Source: Roseivivax marinus (GTDB lineage: Bacteria > Pseudomonadota > Alphaproteobacteria > Rhodobacterales > Rhodobacteraceae). Taken from it: a DNA stretch of 64,000 bases. How positions within the stretch are numbered: the first letter of the stretch is position 1; each line of letters starts with the position of its first letter. The position numbers were made by a program, and so were the translations under genes. A model generated the notes under the pieces. It did no database searches and was not told the DNA's origin. It saw only the letters and a program-made list of their open reading frames with translations. The stretch lies in the NCBI RefSeq assembly GCF_900109705.1, contig NZ_FOAI01000001.1:372001-436000 (forward strand), written 5' to 3'. Below, piece after piece: positions 1-8,063 of this stretch.

Positions 1-168
1 CGAAACCAGATCGTCACGACCGAGCGCTTCCCGGCGGCCAGCCACTACGTCCTGCAGGTCGAGGCATTCAACGAGAGCGTCCGGACCGGGGCCGAGTATC
101 CTTGCCCGCTGGAGTTCTCGCGCGGGACACAGGCGATGATCGACATGGTCTTCGCCGCCGAGCGCTGA
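1..168 (+). CDS. Gfo/Idh/MocA-family oxidoreductase, C-terminal fragment
   Basis: The window opens inside this gene; 55 codons and the TGA stop remain. The residues HYVLQVEAFNESV followed by a PLEFSRGTQAMIDMVF-like tail are typical of the C-terminal domain of NAD(P)-dependent Gfo/Idh/MocA oxidoreductases, where the beta-sheet domain ends with a helix predicted to pack on the dinucleotide fold. Substrate cannot be judged because the Rossmann half is outside the window. It converges on the MFS gene with a gap of only 19 bases. Family assignment is recognition from the tail alone. Confidence 0.6.
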   Translation, partial: RNQIVTTERFPAASHYVLQVEAFNESVRTGAEYPCPLEFSRGTQAMIDMVFAAER

Positions 169-187
169 GGCACGGCGGCGGCCGGGG

Positions 188-1405
188 TCAGGCCCGGCGC
201 GGCTCCATCCGGTATGTGCGGGCCTCGGGGCGGGGCCTGCGGTGGAAGGCGCCGAAGACAATCGCCGCCATCGCCAGCAGGATACCGGCCGCAACCGCGA
301 AGGTCAGCTCGTATCCGAGCCAGCCGATCATCGGCGTGCTGAAAATCGGCGACAGGAATTGGCCAAGGAAGATGCTCGTGGTGATGGCTCCCGACGCAAA
401 ACCGCGCCGGTGCGCCGGTGCCACGTCGAGCGCGATGGCGAAGAAGGTGGGCATGGTCAGGCCGAAGCCTCCGCCCAGCATCAGGGCCGCAAGCGAGATG
501 AAGGGCAGCGCGTGCGCCTGGTCGAGCACCCCGAAACCGCCCGCCATCAGCAGGTAACCAAGCGCCGGCGTCATGCCGCGACCGAGCCGCGCCCGGACGG
601 CTCCGAACACGAGCGCCGAGAAGCCCCCCGCCAGCGTGACCATCGCCAGAACCTGCGCCTGCGCGCTTGGGTCGTCGTAGCCCAGCGTGCCGAGATAGAA
701 CGGCATCTGCGTGGGGATCATGTAGAACAGCACGAAGCTCAGACCCGACAACACAAGCACGATGCCGAGGGTGAGCGGCCAGTTCGCGTCCCCGCCGAGG
801 TCCTCGGGCTCGTGGCCCTCGGCCTGCTCGGGCGTGGTGCGGTTGGGCTCGACCACCGCCCACAGCAGGAACGGAAGGATCAGCGCGCCCATGCCGTAGA
901 TCAGGAACGGCAGGCGCGGCGAGATACCGGCGAGCCAGCCCGCGAGGCCGATGAAGGCAAAGCCGCCGAAGTTCACCGCGGCGATCTGGAGGCCCATGAA
1001 GCGACCGCGCGCAGCGCCGCTGAAGTAATCGCCGATCAGCGCGGCCTGGCTCGTCATGACGATCGCCACGGCAATGCCGAGGACGAGGCGGCTTGCCAGG
1101 ATGAGAGGGAGGGTCGGCAGGACGGCGCCGGCACAGCCCGCAACCGCGAAGAGCGCCACGCCAAAGAGCAATTGCCGGCGGCGGCCGAAGCGGTCGGCGG
1201 TGATGCCCGCGAGGGGAGCGACGATCGCGACGAGGATCGAGGGCGCGGTCACCAGGAGCCTCGTCAGCAACGCGGCATTTTCGGTCCCGTCGAAGCTGGC
1301 CTCAAGTCCCGGCAGTGCCGGACTGATGACCATGTTCGACAGGATGGTCAGCGACGCAGCCAGCAGCAACGCCACCGCCTTCGGATCCTTGAGAAAGGCG
1401 AGCAT
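188..1405 (-). CDS. MFS drug-resistance-type transporter
   Basis: About 405 residues with some 12 hydrophobic segments, an inner-membrane secondary transporter of the major facilitator superfamily. The loop between helices 2 and 3 reads GITADRFGRRRQLL, the classic MFS motif A (GxxxDRxGRR). The N-terminus (LLLAASLTILSNMVISPALPGLE) resembles the Bcr/CflA and DHA1 efflux branch, so drug or metabolite export is the likely role, but the substrate is not predictable. An in-frame TTG at 1414 is an alternative start; neither codon has a convincing Shine-Dalgarno. A 16-bp perfect palindrome lies just upstream, suggesting control by a local repressor. Confidence 0.85.
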   Translation of the reverse strand: MLAFLKDPKAVALLLAASLTILSNMVISPALPGLEASFDGTENAALLTRLLVTAPSILVAIVAPLAGITADRFGRRRQLLFGVALFAVAGCAGAVLPTLPLILASRLVLGIAVAIVMTSQAALIGDYFSGAARGRFMGLQIAAVNFGGFAFIGLAGWLAGISPRLPFLIYGMGALILPFLLWAVVEPNRTTPEQAEGHEPEDLGGDANWPLTLGIVLVLSGLSFVLFYMIPTQMPFYLGTLGYDDPSAQAQVLAMVTLAGGFSALVFGAVRARLGRGMTPALGYLLMAGGFGVLDQAHALPFISLAALMLGGGFGLTMPTFFAIALDVAPAHRRGFASGAITTSIFLGQFLSPIFSTPMIGWLGYELTFAVAAGILLAMAAIVFGAFHRRPRPEARTYRMEPRRA

Positions 1406-1422
1406 GAACGGCAACCATATAT

Positions 1423-1438
1423 GGAACTATAGAGTTCC
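1423..1438. promoter_or_regulatory. Perfect palindrome upstream of the MFS gene (operator candidate)
   Basis: GGAACT-ATAG-AGTTCC is a perfect inverted repeat of two 6-base arms around 4 bases, 18 bases upstream of the MFS ATG. The surrounding stretch is AT-rich in an otherwise GC-rich region. Position and symmetry fit a TetR- or MarR-type operator overlapping the promoter. No regulator gene is adjacent in the window. The operator role is inferred. Confidence 0.45.
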
Positions 1439-1470
1439 CTAAATAGTCAGAATACGCGCCACGCAAGGGA

Positions 1471-1501
1471 AAGCCCGCGCACATTCGGTGTGCACGGGCT
1501 T
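1471..1501 (-). terminator. Hairpin after phaZ
   Basis: AAGCCCG and CGGGCTT pair across an imperfectly paired middle, 45 bases past the phaZ stop on the minus strand. The stem is followed by a short pyrimidine run (CTTTCCCTT) on that strand. A plausible but not ideal intrinsic terminator. Confidence 0.45.
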
Positions 1502-1545
1502 GAAGGCGGGGTTGCGCGGAACGAACTGTCCGCGCCGTGGGCAGA

Positions 1546-2814
1546 TCAGTTCACGACCGAGAGGCTGGCGCCCGAACGGGCCTCCGCGGCGTTCTGGTCG
1601 ATGAAGTTCAGAACCAGCGGACGGATGTTGTTGCGCCAGCTCTTGCCGGCGAAGATGCCATAATGGCCTGCGCCCGGCTCGAGGTGGCTGGCCTTCTTCT
1701 CGTCGGGCAGGCCGGTCAGCAGATCAAGCGCGGCGACACACTGGCCCGGGGCCGAGATATCGTCGTTCGCCCCCTCGACCGTCTTTACGGCGACGGTGGT
1801 TATCTTGCCGATGTCCACATGCTTGCCGTTCACGGTGAAGGCGTTCTTCGCGACCTCGCAGTTCTTGAAGATGCGTTCGACCGTCGAGAGGTAGAATTCC
1901 GCCGGCATGTCCATCACGGCGAGATACTCGTCGTAGAACTTGTTGTGGGGGTCGTGATCCGACGCCTCGCCACGCGCGACGCGCAGGATCTGGTCGGTGA
2001 AGGCCTTCGAGTGACGGTCCATGTTCATCGACATGAACGAGCTGAGCTGCAGCAGTCCCGGGTAAACCCGCCGCCCGACACCGGCATACTTGAAGCCCAC
2101 GCGCTGGCACATCGTCTCTTCGAGCTGACCCATCGTGACGCGGTGCCCGAAGTCGGTGACGTCGGTCGGGGTCGCATCGGGGTCGATGGGGCCGCCGATC
2201 AGTGTAAGCGTGCGCGGCTGGGCGTCCGGGTCCTCTTCCGCAAGGTAGGCGGTCGCGGCGAGCGTGAGCGGCGCGGGCTGACAGACCGCGACGACGTTTG
2301 TCTCAGGTCCGAGATGCCGCATGAAATCCACGAGGTAGAGGGTGTAGTCCTCGACATCGAACTTGCCGGCGCTGACCGGAATGTCCCTCGCATTATGCCA
2401 GTCGGTAACATAGACTTCACAGTTGGTGATGAGCGACTTTACGGTCGAGCGGAGGAGCGTCGCGTAATGGCCCGACATTGGCGCCACGAGGAGGATCTTG
2501 CGCGGCTGCGGCTCTCGTCCTGCGACCTCGAAGTGCAGGAGGTCACCGAACGGACGCTCCACCACCGTGCGGACGTTGACCAGGTGGTCGCGCCCGTCGT
2601 CGCAGGTGATCGAATCGATCCCCCAGTCAGGCTTGGCGACCATGCGCTCGAAGCTGCGCTCGGTCACTTCGCCCCAGGCCGCCATCCAGCGGATCGCCGG
2701 GTTGGGAAGCATGGCCATGTAGGGAAAAGACGCCAGCGTGCGCGCAGAAGCGCCGAGCCACTGGTTGGTGTTGCGGATCGTCTCCATCAGATCGTAGGTC
2801 GCCATGTAGCGCAT
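1546..2814 (-). CDS. phaZ: Intracellular polyhydroxyalkanoate depolymerase
   Basis: A 422-residue alpha/beta-hydrolase of the cytoplasmic PHB depolymerase type, which mobilises stored PHB granules to hydroxybutyrate oligomers and monomers. The nucleophile is the cysteine of VVAVCQPAP (about Cys178), as in the intracellular PhaZ family where Cys replaces the lipase serine. A histidine near the C-terminus (EPGAGHYGIFAG) completes the likely triad. Length and the absence of a signal peptide match the family. It is transcribed divergently from phaC, so storage and breakdown genes share a 114-bp control region. AAGGAG lies 11 bases before the ATG; an in-frame ATG at codon 4 is a possible alternative. 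Confidence 0.95.
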   Translation of the reverse strand: MRYMATYDLMETIRNTNQWLGASARTLASFPYMAMLPNPAIRWMAAWGEVTERSFERMVAKPDWGIDSITCDDGRDHLVNVRTVVERPFGDLLHFEVAGREPQPRKILLVAPMSGHYATLLRSTVKSLITNCEVYVTDWHNARDIPVSAGKFDVEDYTLYLVDFMRHLGPETNVVAVCQPAPLTLAATAYLAEEDPDAQPRTLTLIGGPIDPDATPTDVTDFGHRVTMGQLEETMCQRVGFKYAGVGRRVYPGLLQLSSFMSMNMDRHSKAFTDQILRVARGEASDHDPHNKFYDEYLAVMDMPAEFYLSTVERIFKNCEVAKNAFTVNGKHVDIGKITTVAVKTVEGANDDISAPGQCVAALDLLTGLPDEKKASHLEPGAGHYGIFAGKSWRNNIRPLVLNFIDQNAAEARSGASLSVVN

Positions 2815-2890
2815 GATCCGGCTCTCCTTTCACCGACGCGGGGCCCTGTTGCCCAGCGGGCGCGAGGGGGATCGGGGCGTCGGCGACAAA

Positions 2891-2904
2891 TGCTGCATTG
2901 CGGA
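2891..2904. promoter_or_regulatory. TGC-rich motif upstream of phaC (possible PhaR site)
   Basis: TGCTGCATTGCGG sits 25-38 bases before the phaC ATG in the phaZ/phaC divergent region. It shares TGC half-sites with the stronger palindromes in front of the phasin genes. PhaR proteins of alphaproteobacteria are known to bind TGC-rich DNA. Assignment to PhaR is inference by similarity. Confidence 0.35.
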
Positions 2905-2928
2905 GAAAACTAAGGGGGAACTGCAGCG

Positions 2929-4734
2929 ATGACAACTGAGACCAACGCCGCATCGAATATGAATGTCACGCGTTTGAACGAGAATCTGGCCCGGGTTGAG
3001 GAGCTGTCGCAGCGTCTGATCCATGCCATGACGCAGAAAAAGATGACGAATCCCTCGTTGTCGGGCCCCAGCCAGGACCTCTACGCGAACGCGCTGACCG
3101 CCTATTGGCAAGAGTGGTTTCAGAACCCCGCCAAGGTCATGGAACACCAGTTGGAGTACTGGTCGAAGTCGGTGCGTCACTACCTCGAGGCGCAGCAGGC
3201 GCTGGCGTCGGGCAGGCTTCGCGCGCCGGACGATCCGGGCCCGGCGGACCGGCGTTTTTCCAATCCGCTCTGGGACAGCCACCCCTATTTCAACTTCATA
3301 AAGCAGCAGTACCTGATCAATTCCGAGGCGATCGAGCAGGCCGTATCCGACATCGATGATATGGATCCCACAGAGAAACGGCGGCTCAAATACTTCGCCC
3401 GGCAGATCGTCGACATGATGGCGCCGACGAACTTCCTGTCGACCAATCCCGACGCGCTGGAAAAGGCGATCGAGACCGAGGGCGAGAGCCTCGTTCAGGG
3501 CATGGAGAACCTGATCCGCGATCTCGAGGCCAACGATGGCGAACTCGTGGTGCGACTCGCCGACGAAGAGGCCTTCAAGATCGGCGAGAACATCGCCACC
3601 GCCGAGGGCGAGGTCATCTTCCGCAACCGGATGATGGAGGTGATCCAGTACGCGCCCACGACCGACAAGGTGAAGCAGACGCCCGTCGTCCTCTTTCCGC
3701 CGTGGATCAACAAGTTCTACATCCTCGATCTCAAGGAGAAGAACAGCTTCATCCGCTGGCTGGTCGGGCAGGGTTACACGCTGTTCGTCGTGAGCTGGGT
3801 GAACCCCGACGAAACCTATGCCGACGTCGGCCTCGACACGTATATCGAGGAGGGCTTCCTGACCGCCATCGACCTGGTGAAGTCCATCACCGGCGAGGAG
3901 CGCATCAATGCCATCGGGTACTGCATCGCCGGGACGACCCTGGCGCTGACGCTGTCGCTCATGAAGAAGCGCGGCGACAACTCGATCAAGTCGGCGACGT
4001 TCTTCACCACCCTCACCGATTTCCGCGACCAGGGCGAATTCACGCCGTTCCTGCAGAACGATTTCATCGACGGGATCGAGGAAGAGGTGAACCGCACCGG
4101 CCTTCTGCGGTCCTTCATCATGGCGCGGACGTTCTCGTTCCTGCGCTCCAACGACCTGATCTACGGGCCGGCGATCAAGTCCTACATGATGGGCGAGACG
4201 CCGCCCGCCTTCGACCTGCTCTACTGGAATGGCGACGGGGCCAACCTGCCGGCGCGTATGGCGGTGCAGTACCTCCGCCGCCTGTGTCAGGACAACGCCT
4301 TCTGCGAGGACGGAGTCGAGTTCCTTGGCGAGACGCTGCACATCTCGGATGTGGACCTGCCGCTGTGCGCGGTGTCGTGCGAAACCGACCACATCGCTGC
4401 GTGGCGCGACTGCTACCGCGGCATGTCCAAGACCGGCTCGCGCCAGCGGACGTTCATCCTGTCGGAGTCGGGACATATCGCCGGCATCGTGAACCCGCCG
4501 TCGAAGAAGAAGTATGGCCACTACGTCAATGACGACCTGACCGGCACGGCGGACGAATGGTTCGACGGGGCGACGTACCACGAGGGCTCGTGGTGGCCGG
4601 TCTGGGAAAGCTGGATTTCCAAGCGTGCCGGCAAGTGGGTCGAGGCCCGGACCCCGGGGGATTCGCAGCATCCGCCGCTCTGTCCGGCCCCCGGAACCTA
4701 TGTGAAGGTCAAGGCGAGACAGGCAGAACAGTGA
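2929..4734 (+). CDS. phaC: Class I poly(3-hydroxyalkanoate) synthase
   Basis: A 601-residue class I PHA synthase that polymerises (R)-3-hydroxyacyl-CoA on the granule surface. The lipase-like box is GYCIAGTT with catalytic Cys332. The catalytic aspartate is in SCETDHIAAW and the histidine in LSESGHIAGIVNPP. An N-terminal region of about 100 residues contains PSLSGPSQDLYANALTAYW, typical of the family. Length is normal. The ATG follows GGGGGA about 10 bases upstream. phaC heads the rightward unit phaC-phaP1-phaP2-phaR. Confidence 0.97.
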   Translation: MTTETNAASNMNVTRLNENLARVEELSQRLIHAMTQKKMTNPSLSGPSQDLYANALTAYWQEWFQNPAKVMEHQLEYWSKSVRHYLEAQQALASGRLRAPDDPGPADRRFSNPLWDSHPYFNFIKQQYLINSEAIEQAVSDIDDMDPTEKRRLKYFARQIVDMMAPTNFLSTNPDALEKAIETEGESLVQGMENLIRDLEANDGELVVRLADEEAFKIGENIATAEGEVIFRNRMMEVIQYAPTTDKVKQTPVVLFPPWINKFYILDLKEKNSFIRWLVGQGYTLFVVSWVNPDETYADVGLDTYIEEGFLTAIDLVKSITGEERINAIGYCIAGTTLALTLSLMKKRGDNSIKSATFFTTLTDFRDQGEFTPFLQNDFIDGIEEEVNRTGLLRSFIMARTFSFLRSNDLIYGPAIKSYMMGETPPAFDLLYWNGDGANLPARMAVQYLRRLCQDNAFCEDGVEFLGETLHISDVDLPLCAVSCETDHIAAWRDCYRGMSKTGSRQRTFILSESGHIAGIVNPPSKKKYGHYVNDDLTGTADEWFDGATYHEGSWWPVWESWISKRAGKWVEARTPGDSQHPPLCPAPGTYVKVKARQAEQ

Positions 4735-4749
4735 CTTAGGGTAAATTTT

Positions 4750-4788
4750 CTGCACCGCAGCGAAAATGCTTGAAATGCTGCGGTGCAG
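4750..4788. promoter_or_regulatory. Inverted repeat upstream of phasin 1 (PhaR operator candidate)
   Basis: CTGCACCGCAGC (4750-4761) and GCTGCGGTGCAG (4777-4788) are perfect 12-base inverted repeats separated by 15 bases. They begin 15 bases after the phaC stop and end 76 bases before the phasin ATG. Each arm carries TGC/GCA half-sites like those reported for PhaR operators. It could also fold as a hairpin and attenuate read-through from phaC, though no strong T-run follows. Confidence 0.55.
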
Positions 4789-4864
4789 CGCTCATATTTT
4801 GGTCAGCTACGGAGGCAACGCGGGGTGGGCCCGCTGCCAACACGGCAAGTAAGAGGTGACCAAG

Positions 4865-5317
4865 ATGGCTGCGAAGACCCAAGATTTCACGACCATGATG
4901 AAAGACATGATGGGCGCGTTCCCCGTGGATACCGCGGCGATGGAAGACGCGTTCAAGACCACCGCGACGCTGAACGAAAAGCTGTCGGGCGTGGCTCTCG
5001 AGGCGGCGGAGAAGTCGACCGAGATTTCGTCCAAGTGGACGAAGGACACCCTGACCCGTCTCAGCGAGATGTCGAAGGCCAAGACCGAGCCCGCCGACTA
5101 CGCGAAGGCGATGACCGATTTCGCATCGGCGCAGGCAGAGATGACCGCCGAGCACATGGCGGCCTTCGCCGAAGTCGCGAAGAAGGTCCAGATGGACACC
5201 GTCGAGCTGATGATGGCGGCTGGCAAGGATTTCTCCGAGGACGCATCCGCCGTCATGAAGAAGGCCACCACCGACATGACCGCGAACGCCAAGAAGGCGA
5301 CCGCGGCGGCCAAGTAA
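4865..5317 (+). CDS. phaP: Phasin 1, PHA granule-coating protein
   Basis: A 150-residue mostly helical protein with no signal peptide or membrane segment, of the phasin_2 type that coats PHA granules in the cytoplasm. Amphipathic helices extend from TMMKDMMGAFPVD through ASAQAEMTAEHM; the C-terminus is rich in Ala and Lys (AKKATAAAK). The start is the ATG at 4865, preceded by AAGAGG at good distance; a GTG three codons upstream falls inside that ribosome site. It is a clear paralogue of the next gene and has its own operator-like palindrome and terminator. Confidence 0.9.
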   Translation: MAAKTQDFTTMMKDMMGAFPVDTAAMEDAFKTTATLNEKLSGVALEAAEKSTEISSKWTKDTLTRLSEMSKAKTEPADYAKAMTDFASAQAEMTAEHMAAFAEVAKKVQMDTVELMMAAGKDFSEDASAVMKKATTDMTANAKKATAAAK

Positions 5318-5372
5318 GCCGACGTCGACAGACAACGTGCCGCCTTCCTCCCATTCGGCGGCACGACCCTGG

Positions 5373-5399
5373 GGCGGGCTCTTCGGGCCCGCCTTTTTT
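5373..5399 (+). terminator. Intrinsic terminator after phasin 1
   Basis: GGCGGGC pairs with GCCCGCC across a 7-base loop and is followed by six T. It lies 55 bases past the phasin 1 stop, so the second phasin is probably transcribed mainly from its own promoter. Confidence 0.85.
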
Positions 5400-5444
5400 A
5401 TGTTTGCAAGTGCGGCAAGCACTTAGCACTGAACCGAAAATTTT

Positions 5445-5461
5445 TTGCTGCAGTGCAGCAA
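5445..5461. promoter_or_regulatory. Palindrome upstream of phasin 2 (PhaR operator candidate)
   Basis: TTGCTGC-AGT-GCAGCAA is a perfect inverted repeat with 7-base arms, preceded by a T-run and AT-rich DNA that could hold the promoter. It shares the TGC half-site with the palindrome before phasin 1. The best PhaR operator candidate in the window. Confidence 0.6.
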
Positions 5462-5542
5462 TTCCCCCTTGCGTGACGCTGGGTCATTCCCCACATGGAG
5501 GTGGAAGGCGCAGGGCAGCCCCCGGCGCGAGAGACACACGCC

Positions 5543-5550
5543 AAAGGAGG
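5543..5550 (+). promoter_or_regulatory. Ribosome binding site fixing the phasin 2 start
   Basis: AAAGGAGG is a near-perfect Shine-Dalgarno 7 bases before the ATG at 5558. It rules out the earlier in-frame ATG at 5495. Confidence 0.85.
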
Positions 5551-5557
5551 TCCCACG

Positions 5558-6019
5558 ATGACCAAGCAGACGCAGAACTTCGACACCATTCTCCGCGATG
5601 CCATGAACGCGTTCCCCGTGAACACCGAGGCGTTCGAGGACACGTTCAAGCGCAACGCCGAGCTGACCGAGAAGCTCTCGGACATCGTCACCGACGCCGC
5701 AGGCCGCAGCACCGAGCTGTCGACCGACTTCACCCGCAAGACGCTCGAGCGCATGGGTGACCTGACCAAATCGAAGTCCGAGCCCGCCGACTACGCGCAG
5801 GGCGTTGCCGACTTCTCGAGCGCACAGGCGCAGGCCGCGTTCGACATGATGAACAGCTTCGCCGAGATCGCGAAGGAAACCCAGAAGGCGACCGTCGACG
5901 CGATGATGGACGCCGGCCGTGCCCACGGCACGCAGGCCGCGCAGACTGCAAAGAAGACCACGCAGCGCGCCACCAAGACTGCGAACGACGCGGCAAAGGC
6001 CACCGCATCGGCGGCCTGA
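5558..6019 (+). CDS. phaP: Phasin 2, PHA granule-coating protein
   Basis: A 153-residue phasin, paralogous to the preceding gene: both share an AFPV(D/N)T motif near residue 20, a KLS block, SEPADYA / TEPADYA in the middle and an Ala/Lys/Thr-rich tail. It probably binds the granule surface and sets granule size and number. Tandem duplication with separate operators suggests differential expression rather than simple gene dosage. A terminator-like hairpin follows before phaR. Confidence 0.9.
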   Translation: MTKQTQNFDTILRDAMNAFPVNTEAFEDTFKRNAELTEKLSDIVTDAAGRSTELSTDFTRKTLERMGDLTKSKSEPADYAQGVADFSSAQAQAAFDMMNSFAEIAKETQKATVDAMMDAGRAHGTQAAQTAKKTTQRATKTANDAAKATASAA

Positions 6020-6057
6020 ACGATCCAGGTTGAGTGACGCCCCCACGAGGGCGACAG

Positions 6058-6083
6058 GGGCGGGCCCGCGAGTCCGCCCTTTT
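6058..6083 (+). terminator. Intrinsic terminator after phasin 2
   Basis: GGGCGG (6058-6063) pairs with CCGCCC (6074-6079) and is followed by TTTT. It lies between phasin 2 and phaR. Confidence 0.65.
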
Positions 6084-6116
6084 CTCTGCGCATGCATCCG
6101 ATCCGACCGGCGAGGG

Positions 6117-6131
6117 TTGCAGGTGCAGCGA
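6117..6131. promoter_or_regulatory. TGC-rich site before phaR (possible autoregulation)
   Basis: The stretch TTGCAGGTGCAGCGAA contains the same TGC(A)G half-sites as the phasin operators and lies about 50 bases before the phaR start. Autorepression of PhaR is known in related bacteria; here it is inferred from the motif. Confidence 0.35.
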
Positions 6132-6178
6132 ACCTCGGCCTAAGCTTTTCCGACGCGCCGACATTGGGAGGTCTATCG

Positions 6179-6730
6179 TTGTCCGACGCCGAAAAACCGC
6201 TGCTGATCAAGCGTTACGCGAGCCGGCGGCTCTACAACACCGAAACCAGCGATTACGTGACCCTGGAGGATATCGCAGGGTTCATCCGCGAAGGGCGCGA
6301 AGTGAAGATCGTCGACCTGAAATCGGGCGACGACCTGACGCGGCAATATCTTCTGCAGATCGTGGCCGAACACGAAAGCCGGGGCGAGAGCGTGCTGCCG
6401 ATCAGCGTGCTCACCGATCTCGTGCGCAGCTACACCACGCAGGCGACGTCGATGGTGCCGCAGTTCCTCGCGGCCAGCTTCGAGGCATTCCGCGACAGCC
6501 AGTCGAAGTGGGTCGAGAACATGAACCAGATGAACCCGATGGCCAAGATGCCCGGGTTCGAGGCCATGCAAGCCCAGCAGGAGGCGTTCCTGAAGGCGAT
6601 GACCGGCGGAGCGGGCGGTGCCGGCTGGCCCAGCGGTCCGCAGCCCGAGGACGAGAATGGTGACGATCTCGACACCATCAAGAAGCAGTTGGCGGAGCTT
6701 CAGGACAAGCTTGCGAAGATGAACAAGTGA
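6179..6730 (+). CDS. phaR: Polyhydroxyalkanoate synthesis repressor
   Basis: A 183-residue PhaR repressor that binds both DNA and nascent PHB, releasing phasin promoters when polymer accumulates. The N-terminal PHB_acc_N domain begins LLIKRYASRRLYNTETSDY; the following PHB_acc domain contains LPISVLTDLVRSY. The C-terminus ends in a charged helix (IKKQLAELQDKLAKMNK). I place the start at TTG 6179: GGGAGGT lies just upstream with about 7 bases spacing, and the resulting N-terminus matches the family. The ATG at 6092 would add 29 residues without family likeness and overlap the possible operator. Confidence 0.93.
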   Translation: MSDAEKPLLIKRYASRRLYNTETSDYVTLEDIAGFIREGREVKIVDLKSGDDLTRQYLLQIVAEHESRGESVLPISVLTDLVRSYTTQATSMVPQFLAASFEAFRDSQSKWVENMNQMNPMAKMPGFEAMQAQQEAFLKAMTGGAGGAGWPSGPQPEDENGDDLDTIKKQLAELQDKLAKMNK

Positions 6731-6770
6731 GGGGCCTGCGGGCGTGGCAGGTGCCGCGCCCGCGCCGGCC

Positions 6771-7961
6771 TCAGGTGCCGTAGGCGCGCGCCGGGCGCAT
6801 AACGTGCTCGGCCGCGGCCAGAAGCACGTCCGCCACCGCCTCGCACTCGTCCGTGGTCAGCCGGGCGGGCAGGCGGGTGTCACAGGCCCGCATCAGCATG
6901 GCGCGGGTCTTGGGAAGCTCGGGCAGATCCGGAATGAACGTCCAGTTCCAGAAGGCACGGGCGTTGTCGCGGCTCATGCCGAAGGCCTGAACCTTGACGC
7001 CGGCCGCTTCGGTCGCCTGCACGAAAGCCTCGACCTCGACATCGCTCATGCCGCGCAGGTTGAACTGCAGCGAATCCGGCGCGCGCTCTTCCGGGCCAAG
7101 CTTCTCAGGCACCGAGAACCACGGCGATGCGTTCAGCCGCGCCGCCACGAGGTCGTGGTTGCGCCGGCCCTGGGCCACCCGCTCGGCGATCAGCGCGATC
7201 TGCGGCCGGATGACTGCCGCAGCGAGGTTCGACAGGCGCTGGTTGTAGAGCGGAAGGCGGTTCTGCCACCGCGCCACGGCCTCGTGCAGGACGGGATGCT
7301 TTTTCCAGTTGTGCTCGTAGGCGCCGGACATGATGACGGCGCGCGCCATCACGTCGGGATCGTCCGACACCAGCAATCCGCCTTCGCCCGCGTTCACCAG
7401 CTTGTAGCTCTGGAAGCTGAAGCAGCCGATCTTGCCGAGCGTGCCGATCGTGCGGCCGTTCCAGGTGGTCCCCAGCGAGTGCGCCGCGTCCTCGACCACC
7501 GGCACGCCGGCGGCGTCGCAGAGCGACAGGATCGCGTCCATGTCCGATGTGTGGCCGCGCATGTGGCTGATGACCACCGCCTGCACGTCCGGCAGCTTGG
7601 CGGCGAAGTCGTCCATGTCCACGCGGTAGTTCTCGCCGACCTCGCACAGGATCGGCAGGCAATCGGCATGCATGACCGCCGAGGGCACCGCCGCGAAGGT
7701 GAAGCCCGGCACCATGACGCGCGCGTCGCGGGGCAGGTCCAGGGCCTTCAGCGCCAGGAAGATCGCCGCCGAGCAGCTCGACACGGCCAGCGCGTAGCGC
7801 GCGCCCAGATGCTCCGCGAACTCGGCCTCCAGCAGCGACACCGGGCTGTTCTCTGGCGCCGTGTAGCGGAACAGGTCGCCGGAGTTGAGCAGCCGGTCGA
7901 TCTCGTCGCGCGCGGCGTCCGGGATCGGCTCCGCCTGGTGCATGTCGGGGATCGTGGTCAT
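6771..7961 (-). CDS. DegT/DnrJ/EryC1/StrS-family PLP aminotransferase
   Basis: A 396-residue fold-type I PLP enzyme of the DegT family. The PLP lysine is in FSFQSYKLVNAGEGG and the cofactor-binding aspartate in VVEDAAHSLG. Family members usually transaminate keto-sugars. This one sits 102 bases downstream of a PuuB-like oxidase on the same strand, with no sugar-nucleotide genes nearby, so it may instead transaminate a product of the gamma-glutamyl-amine pathway; that is inference. The ATG at 7961 gives the natural N-terminus (MTTIPDMHQAEPIPD). It ends 41 bases from the convergent phaR gene. Confidence 0.8.
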   Translation of the reverse strand: MTTIPDMHQAEPIPDAARDEIDRLLNSGDLFRYTAPENSPVSLLEAEFAEHLGARYALAVSSCSAAIFLALKALDLPRDARVMVPGFTFAAVPSAVMHADCLPILCEVGENYRVDMDDFAAKLPDVQAVVISHMRGHTSDMDAILSLCDAAGVPVVEDAAHSLGTTWNGRTIGTLGKIGCFSFQSYKLVNAGEGGLLVSDDPDVMARAVIMSGAYEHNWKKHPVLHEAVARWQNRLPLYNQRLSNLAAAVIRPQIALIAERVAQGRRNHDLVAARLNASPWFSVPEKLGPEERAPDSLQFNLRGMSDVEVEAFVQATEAAGVKVQAFGMSRDNARAFWNWTFIPDLPELPKTRAMLMRACDTRLPARLTTDECEAVADVLLAAAEHVMRPARAYGT

Positions 7962-8063
7962 GGGGGCCTGTCCTCTGGATAAACCTTTCAACGTCATACG
8001 GGTCCGGGCCCGGCCCGCCAAGTCATATCGCGGACCGTGCGCCCGTGCCGCAGGGCCGTTGCC

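Noticed and set aside
2830-4755. 641-codon open frame on the minus strand opposite phaC
   Set aside because: It mirrors phaC codon structure; the protein is Arg/Val/Leu-rich without any family motif, and phaC is unmistakable.
5495-5557. Upstream in-frame start for phasin 2
   Set aside because: The perfect AAAGGAGG before ATG 5558 and alignment with phasin 1 fix the later start.
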